From NCBI GenBank assembly GCA_002438565.1, contig DJPN01000013.1:26514-90513 (forward strand): 64,000 bases of DNA, in the 5' to 3' direction. The DNA is from Alphaproteobacteria bacterium UBA6411 (lineage in GTDB: Bacteria > Pseudomonadota > Alphaproteobacteria > CAAGCB01 > CAG-977). Of this stretch, positions 59,229 through 64,000 are shown in pieces; within the stretch, counting starts at the first letter, position 1; each line of letters begins with the position of its first letter. The notes beneath the pieces were generated by a model. It saw only the letters and a list, made by a program, of their open reading frames with translations. It did no database searches and was not told the origin of the DNA. Both the position numbers and the translations under genes were made by a program.

Positions 59229-60665
59229 TTAGGCGGAACGCTTTAAACAATCCGCCAGCAACTTAAATCCGAAACGGGCGTAATTTTTCAAAACGCGCGG
59301 ATGAAAAGCCCCCTGCGCCAGTTTTTTCAGAATGTAAGACGGGCGCAAATGGTATTTCAGCAGCGTTTTTTTGCGGAAAGCCTGCAATTCCTTGATGGAC
59401 AGGAAGTTTGTCCCGATGGTCGGCGCGTTGAAGTAATCTTTGCCCAAAACGGTTTCGTCAATCAAGCCGTCGCGCTTTGCCAAGTCGTGCAGTTCCGTTC
59501 CGTAAAACGGCGCGGCAAGGTGCAGTTCCACAAAATCGGCGTTGATTTTTTTCATCAGATCCGCCGTTTGGCGCAGGTGTTCCTTTGTTTCCCACGGAAA
59601 GCCGACAAGGTAAAACCCGTAAATCTTCAATCCCGCTTTTTTCGCCATTTTCGCGGCGGCAAGGTTCTGTTCGACGGTCGTTCCTTTGCGCGCTTTCTGC
59701 AGGGTATCGGGACTGCCCGATTCAAAACCGAACGCAACCAGCCAGCAGCCCGCCTGTTTCATCTTTTGCAGCGTTTCAAAGTCAATCGGATTCACGCGGG
59801 AATTGGCGACCCATGCGATTTTACCCTTTAAATCCGACTGCGAAATCAAATCGCATAACCGGATTGTCCAGTTTTTGTCGTAAGTGAACGTGTCTGATTT
59901 GAAAAAGAAGTTGCGGATTTTGTATTTGTCGAAACATTCTTTCATTTCCGCGTAAATGCTTTCGGGCGAACGCAGGCGCAGTTTGCGTCCCGAAATATGC
60001 GGAGTCAGACAGAACAAGCACCGCGCCGGACATCCGCGCGACGTTGAGATGGTCGCTTGCGGTTCCTGCGTGTCGGGGCGGACGTACAGCGCGTTGTTCA
60101 TCAAATCGCGCGCGGGGAACGGCAAAGCGTCCAAGTCTTCGCGCCATTTGGAAAAATCCGTTTTCAGCCAACGCCCGTCCTTTTTATACAAAATGCCGTC
60201 GGGATACGCGCCGCTGTGATAATGCGCCGTCATCAGCGCGCCGATGATGAAATCCGATTCCCCGCCGATAAGGTAATCGACAGCTATCAAATCCAGCCGG
60301 GCGACAAGGGCGTCTTCGGGGTCGAAGAAAATCGCGCCTTTCAAAATGACAACCAGATTGGGGAATTTCGTTTTGACCGTGCGGACGATTTTCAAATCGT
60401 CGAAAACGGTTGCATTGGTCGTGCTGACAAACAGCACGTCGGCGTTGTTCAAATCGTTCAGCAAATCATCAACCGTCAAGCCTTCCGTTTGATAATCCTT
60501 GACAAAAACGGCATAGCCCAAATTGCGCAGAACCGCCGCACCCGCGCCCAAATCGTTGCAGGCGCGAACCGTCGTCGCTGTCGAAGCGGAGATATTGGAT
60601 TGACAACGGTCTTCGCCGCGCTGGAACAAAGGCGACGGCGGGTAAACGAAGTGTACGGACGGCAT
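59229..60665 (-). CDS. B12-binding-domain radical SAM protein
   Basis: A 478-residue protein. The N-terminal ~160 residues form a cobalamin-binding-like domain (VFVKDYQTEGLTVDDLL, NADVLFVSTTNATVFDDL) but lack the DxHxxG His-ligand motif. The radical SAM core has SRGCPARCLFCLTPH, the CX3CX2C cluster. A helical C-terminus closes it (KELQAFRKKTLLKYHLRPSY). Class B methylases/hopanoid or cell-envelope enzymes look like this, but the reaction cannot be named. The ATG at 60665 follows AAGGAA; no clear operon partner. Confidence 0.88.
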   Translation of the reverse strand: MPSVHFVYPPSPLFQRGEDRCQSNISASTATTVRACNDLGAGAAVLRNLGYAVFVKDYQTEGLTVDDLLNDLNNADVLFVSTTNATVFDDLKIVRTVKTKFPNLVVILKGAIFFDPEDALVARLDLIAVDYLIGGESDFIIGALMTAHYHSGAYPDGILYKKDGRWLKTDFSKWREDLDALPFPARDLMNNALYVRPDTQEPQATISTSRGCPARCLFCLTPHISGRKLRLRSPESIYAEMKECFDKYKIRNFFFKSDTFTYDKNWTIRLCDLISQSDLKGKIAWVANSRVNPIDFETLQKMKQAGCWLVAFGFESGSPDTLQKARKGTTVEQNLAAAKMAKKAGLKIYGFYLVGFPWETKEHLRQTADLMKKINADFVELHLAAPFYGTELHDLAKRDGLIDETVLGKDYFNAPTIGTNFLSIKELQAFRKKTLLKYHLRPSYILKKLAQGAFHPRVLKNYARFGFKLLADCLKRSA

Positions 60666-60679
60666 AAAGTTCCTTAAAC

Positions 60680-60703
60680 AAAACGCCCCGTGAAAGGGGC
60701 GAA
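60680..60703 (-). terminator. Terminator after tRNA-Leu
   Basis: On the minus strand CGCCCC, loop TTTCAC, GGGGCG and a TTTTGTTT tail, between the tRNA and the radical SAM start. Confidence 0.75.
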
Positions 60704-60706
60704 GTT

Positions 60707-60793
<87 letters not shown>

Positions 60794-60845
60794 GTTATTT
60801 CTTATCTAACAAATTTAGCGGACATTGACAACAACGATTTTCGGT

Positions 60846-61814
60846 TTAACCGAAAAAACCGTACTCGCCGAAGCTTTTGACCCCGTGGTGAAAACGCAGT
60901 TTTTTAATGTATTCGGTCGGGTCTTTGGGGGTAACAAGCGCGGTCGGGTCGCGGTTCAGCCAGTCATACGCGCGCGTCAGCAAAAAGCGCAAAGCGCTGC
61001 CCCGCGCCAACAGCGGCAAAGCGTGCTTTTCGCCGTCGGACAAGGGGCGGATTTGGTTGTACCCCGCAATCAGGCAGGCGGCTTTCGTCGCGTTCAGCTC
61101 CCACCCCCGCGGTTCGAAGCACCACGCGTTCAGGCAAATCGCCAGTTCATAGGCATACATGTCCGTGCAGGCAAAGTAAAAATCGATAATGCCCGACAGC
61201 TTCGCATCCGTAAAAAACACGTTGTCGGGAAACAAATCCGCATGAATCACGCCCGTCGGCAAATCCGTTTTCCATTTGGCGGCGATGTCTTCAAATTCGT
61301 AGCAAAGCTCGTCGTACAGGCCGTCCGCGATTTCGTTCGCGCGCCCGCCGATTTTGGCAATCAGCTTTTCCCAGCCCGCAACGGACAAATCGTTGCCGCG
61401 CTTCATCGGAAAATCCGCGCCCGCCGCGTGCATTTTCGCCATTGCCCGTCCCAGGGCAAGGCAATGTTCGGGCTTGATTTTTTTGACCGACTGTCCCGAC
61501 AGAAACGTCGTAATGCACGCTTTTTTCCCCGCCAAGTCCTGCAAAGCGCTGCCGTCTTTGGCGCAAACGGGCAAAGGACACGACAAACCGTTTTTTTTCA
61601 AATGCGTCATCAGATTCAAAAAAAACGGCAGTTCTGCGGGATTGACGCGCTTTTCGTAAATCGTCAGCAAATACAAATCGCGGTCGGTGCGCAAAAAGTA
61701 ATTCGTGTTTTCGATGCCGCCCGCAATGTCCGTCAGCGACACCGCGCGTCCGATGTCGTATCGGGCGACAAAGTCGTCAAGCTGTTCGGGGGATACGCGC
61801 GTGTAAACCGCCAT
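60846..61814 (-). CDS. thrB: Homoserine kinase (ThrB, APH-fold type)
   Basis: A 322-residue kinase of the aminoglycoside-phosphotransferase fold, the alphaproteobacterial type of ThrB (unlike the GHMP enzyme of E. coli). GGIENTNYFLRTD is near the N-terminus. VIHADLFPDNVFF is the catalytic loop and GIIDFYFACTD the Mg2+ site. It phosphorylates homoserine in threonine synthesis. It begins one base after the ispH stop; ispH-thrB is a common alphaproteobacterial order. Confidence 0.93.
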   Translation of the reverse strand: MAVYTRVSPEQLDDFVARYDIGRAVSLTDIAGGIENTNYFLRTDRDLYLLTIYEKRVNPAELPFFLNLMTHLKKNGLSCPLPVCAKDGSALQDLAGKKACITTFLSGQSVKKIKPEHCLALGRAMAKMHAAGADFPMKRGNDLSVAGWEKLIAKIGGRANEIADGLYDELCYEFEDIAAKWKTDLPTGVIHADLFPDNVFFTDAKLSGIIDFYFACTDMYAYELAICLNAWCFEPRGWELNATKAACLIAGYNQIRPLSDGEKHALPLLARGSALRFLLTRAYDWLNRDPTALVTPKDPTEYIKKLRFHHGVKSFGEYGFFG

Positions 61815-61815
61815 G

Positions 61816-62766
61816 TTATTCGTCCGTCAGACTGTGCGGCAGGGGAAAGCGGACTTTTTCCTCGGTTTCGACGTGTTCGGACAAAGTGATGTCGAAATGC
61901 TCGGATACGGCGGAAATGACTTCTGTCACCAATTCCTCGGGCGCGGAAGCCCCAGCGGTCAGCCCCAGCACTTTAACGCCGTTCAGTTCTTTCCAATCGA
62001 TTTCCGCCGCTCTTTGCACCAGAATCGAGCGGGTGCATCCCGCTTCTTTCGCGACTTCGACCAAGCGTTTGGAGTTCGACGAATTCGGCGAACCGATGAC
62101 CATCAGCAAATCGCATTTTGCGGCAATCGCTTTGACCGCGCGCTGGCGGTTCGTCGTCGCATAGCAAATGTCGTTGTCGTGCGGTTTGACCAAATCGGGG
62201 AAAGTTTGACGCAGCGTGTCCAGCATTTGCGCCGTTTCGTCCAAGGACAGCGTCGTTTGCGTCACATAGCCCAGTTTGTCCGCCCAATCGGCGGGAATCG
62301 TTTTGATTTCGGCGACATCGGAAATCAGCTTGATTTCCGTTTCGGGAATCTGTCCCATCGTGCCGATGACTTCGGGATGCCCCTTGTGCCCGATAAGCAG
62401 GGTTTTGCGCCCTTCGCGGTAGTTTTTCAGCGCTTCCTTGTGGACTTTTTCGACCAAAGGACACGTCGCGTCCAGCGTCGTCAGATTGCGGCGCTTGGCT
62501 TCCTCGACCACGGAAAGCGGAACGCCGTGCGCGGAAAAAATAACGACCGCGCCGTCGGGGACTTCGTTCAGTTCGTTGACGAACACGGCGCCTTGACTCG
62601 CCAGTTTTTCAACGACGTATTTGTTGTGCACGATTTCATGGCGCACATAAACGGGCGTGCCGAATTTTTGCAAAGCCAGCGACACAATCCGCACCGCGCG
62701 CGTCACACCCGCGCAAAATCCGCGCGGCGACGCCAGCAATACCGTCAAAGGGGTTTTGTTCGTCAT
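61816..62766 (-). CDS. ispH: 4-hydroxy-3-methylbut-2-enyl diphosphate reductase
   Basis: A 316-residue Fe-S enzyme for the last step of the MEP isoprenoid pathway. LLASPRGFCAGVTRAVRIV holds the first cluster Cys; VFSAHGVPLSV, DATCPLVEKVHKEAL (second Cys) and DNDICYATTNRQ (third) follow, with IGSPNSSNSKRLVEVA near the C-terminus. The ATG at 62766 replaces an upstream open frame. Second in the zinc-ribbon-ispH-thrB run, 1 bp from its neighbour on each side. Confidence 0.96.
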   Translation of the reverse strand: MTNKTPLTVLLASPRGFCAGVTRAVRIVSLALQKFGTPVYVRHEIVHNKYVVEKLASQGAVFVNELNEVPDGAVVIFSAHGVPLSVVEEAKRRNLTTLDATCPLVEKVHKEALKNYREGRKTLLIGHKGHPEVIGTMGQIPETEIKLISDVAEIKTIPADWADKLGYVTQTTLSLDETAQMLDTLRQTFPDLVKPHDNDICYATTNRQRAVKAIAAKCDLLMVIGSPNSSNSKRLVEVAKEAGCTRSILVQRAAEIDWKELNGVKVLGLTAGASAPEELVTEVISAVSEHFDITLSEHVETEEKVRFPLPHSLTDE

Positions 62767-62767
62767 A

Positions 62768-63202
62768 TCAGTTCCATTCGTCGGATTTGGTGATGTCCAG
62801 CTGTCCGTGTTTGCATTTCGGGCAGACAATCGCTTTGGTCAAATCCAGCTTGACCAGCGTGCGCCCGCAATCCAGACAGGTGAAGTCGGGCTTGAAATCG
62901 CCGCCCTTGTATAAAAAGTGGTAGGTGAAGCGGTTGTAGAGTCTGAAGCAATGCGGGCAGACGTAGGGCTGATGTTCCCACGTTTTCAAAATGACGGGGC
63001 GGTGTTTGCGGATGAAATCGCGGATAAAATCGACTTCGTGAGGATTGTCGACGATGTATTGGTTGAAGTTGACGCCGACTTCGCGTTCTTCCTCGGATGC
63101 GAAATTCCGCGTTCCCAGCGCCAAGTCGGTTTTGCCGATTCCGAATTTCCCCGTAAACGTGAAATCGCACTCATTGCACGCGAATTGAACCAGTTTGCCC
63201 AT
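62768..63202 (-). CDS. Small protein with four CxxC zinc ribbons
   Basis: A 144-residue protein with CNEC, CPHC, CLDC and CPKC pairs, forming two probable zinc sites. The middle has FIRKHRPVILKTWEHQPYV. GGGGGGC precedes the ATG at 63202. I do not know the family; zinc-ribbon proteins often bind nucleic acid or act as small scaffolds. It lies 1 bp before ispH, so it is co-transcribed with the isoprenoid gene, perhaps by chance. Confidence 0.78.
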   Translation of the reverse strand: MGKLVQFACNECDFTFTGKFGIGKTDLALGTRNFASEEEREVGVNFNQYIVDNPHEVDFIRDFIRKHRPVILKTWEHQPYVCPHCFRLYNRFTYHFLYKGGDFKPDFTCLDCGRTLVKLDLTKAIVCPKCKHGQLDITKSDEWN

Positions 63203-63272
63203 GAAAAGCCCCCCTGTTGTCCAAAGATACGGCACTTTGGCACATTTTTTTCAAACTCTCAACCTTTTATAT

Positions 63273-63301
63273 TTTTTGTTTCGGGCAAGTTGTGCTATAA
63301 C
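63273..63301 (+). promoter_or_regulatory. Promoter of transketolase
   Basis: An extended -10 TGCTATAAC (TATAAC at 63296-63301) lies about 45 bases before the tkt ATG; the -35 (TTTTTG, 63273-63278) is weak. Confidence 0.45.
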
Positions 63302-63345
63302 AGAAAAAATTTCGTTTTCACACTCTCATTTTTTAAGGAGAAATC

Positions 63346-64000
63346 ATGGTTGCACATAAAGATTTAGCGAATGCCGTCCGTTTTCTGGCCGCCGAAGGCG
63401 TGCAGAAAGCCAATTCGGGTCACCCCGGCATGCCGATGGGCATGGCGGACGTCGCTACCGTTTTGTTCACGAAATTCTTGAAGTTCGACGCGAAAGCCCC
63501 GCATTGGGCTGACCGCGACCGCTTCGTCCTGTCCGCGGGACACGGTTCAATGCTGTTGTACAGCCTGCTGTATCTGACGGGCTATGAACAGGCGACTTTG
63601 GATCAGCTGAAAAGCTTCCGTCAGCTGGGTTCGCGCTGCGCCGGCCACCCCGAATACGGTCATCTGGAAGGAATCGAAACCACGACCGGACCTTTGGGGC
63701 AGGGCATTTCCACCGCCGTCGGCATGGCGATTGCGGAAAAACTGCTCGCCGCCCGTTACGGCAAGGAAATCGTCGACCACTACACCTACGTCATTTGCGG
63801 CGACGGCTGCTTGATGGAAGGCATTTCCGAAGAAGCGATTTCTCTGGCGGGTCATTTGCGCTTGAACAAAATGATTGTGCTGTGGGACGACAATAAAATC
63901 ACAATCGACGGTTCGACGTCGGTTGCGACTTCGACGAATCAGCGCAAACGCTTTGAAGCGAACGGCTGGAACACGGACGAATGTGACGCGTACAATCCCG
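63346..64000 (+). CDS. tkt: Transketolase (5' part, cut by the window end)
   Basis: The first 218 residues are visible. MVAHKDLANAVRFLAAEGVQ then SGHPGMPMGMADVATVLF open the thiamine diphosphate domain, RFVLSAGHGSML and TTTGPLGQGISTAVGMAIA follow, and GDGCLMEGISEEAISLAGHL with WDDNKITIDG provides the ThDP/Mg2+ motif. It moves two-carbon units in the pentose phosphate pathway. ATG at 63346 with AAGGAG. The gene runs on past the right edge. Confidence 0.97.
   Translation, partial: MVAHKDLANAVRFLAAEGVQKANSGHPGMPMGMADVATVLFTKFLKFDAKAPHWADRDRFVLSAGHGSMLLYSLLYLTGYEQATLDQLKSFRQLGSRCAGHPEYGHLEGIETTTGPLGQGISTAVGMAIAEKLLAARYGKEIVDHYTYVICGDGCLMEGISEEAISLAGHLRLNKMIVLWDDNKITIDGSTSVATSTNQRKRFEANGWNTDECDAYNP

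Overview
The window looks like the chromosome of an anaerobic or microaerophilic, probably host-associated alphaproteobacterium. I infer this from a MucR/Ros regulator, DUF1150, the ispH-thrB pair, a mitofilin/HemX-like plus HemY pair next to tsaD, [FeFe]-hydrogenase maturases (HydE, HydG), a Na+-pumping oxaloacetate decarboxylase, rubrerythrin and a Dot/Icm-type ATPase. GC content is near 50%. Uncultured gut alphaproteobacteria of the RF32 type would fit, but this is inference and not a database result. No insertion sequence, phage, CRISPR array or rRNA operon was found. One tRNA (Leu, anticodon GAG) is present. Both edges cut genes: an unidentified CDS on the left and transketolase on the right.

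Layout. 0-7 kb: a secreted GH13 glycosidase with a co-transcribed MFS-type carrier, a pirin-like cupin and NhaA. 6.6-13 kb: a minus-strand run oadG-oadA-oadB followed by two overlapping TPR-methyltransferase paralogues. 13-18 kb: thymidine kinase, a three-gene DUF2157/DUF4401/GDYXXLXY membrane operon, and two unidentified envelope proteins. 18-21 kb: hydE divergent from a TM1266-type regulator and hydG. 21-24 kb: rubrerythrin with a PerR-like box in its promoter, and groES-groEL behind a CIRCE element. 24-28 kb: an HEFQH metallopeptidase-like protein and partner, then dotB-nfo. 28-32.7 kb: znuBC divergent from znuA, a secreted Memo-AMMECR1 fusion, mutT and pgsA.

32.7-40 kb is the most accessory-looking stretch. 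It has an outer-membrane barrel preceded by a structured RNA candidate, three tandem HNH-like nuclease paralogues, pheA, a second barrel, terC, DUF1150, a DTW-domain enzyme, and a fourth HNH paralogue followed by a SUKH (SMI1/KNR4) protein. SUKH domains are widely known as immunity proteins to nuclease toxins. 40-50 kb: queA, mucR, ycgN, ygjP-like, anmK, an acidic protein plus an NlpC/LRAT-like hydrolase, gpsA, tsaD, and the HemX/HemY-like pair with hemC and hemD absent from between them and tsaD. 50-57 kb: an ABC-F ATPase, two charged proteins that each appear to carry an LPD7-like domain, pgk and gap. 57-64 kb: a lipoprotein, an aldo/keto reductase, a B12-type radical SAM protein, tRNA-Leu, thrB-ispH-zinc-ribbon, and the start of transketolase.

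The metabolic genes fit a fermentative cell: glycan breakdown, lower glycolysis, pentose phosphate shuffling, Na+ export coupled to decarboxylation, Na+/H+ exchange and H2 metabolism. The HNH, LPD7-like, metallopeptidase-like and NlpC-like proteins, together with DotB, suggest a secreted or competitive protein repertoire. None of these has recognisable transport signals beyond what is stated in its entry.
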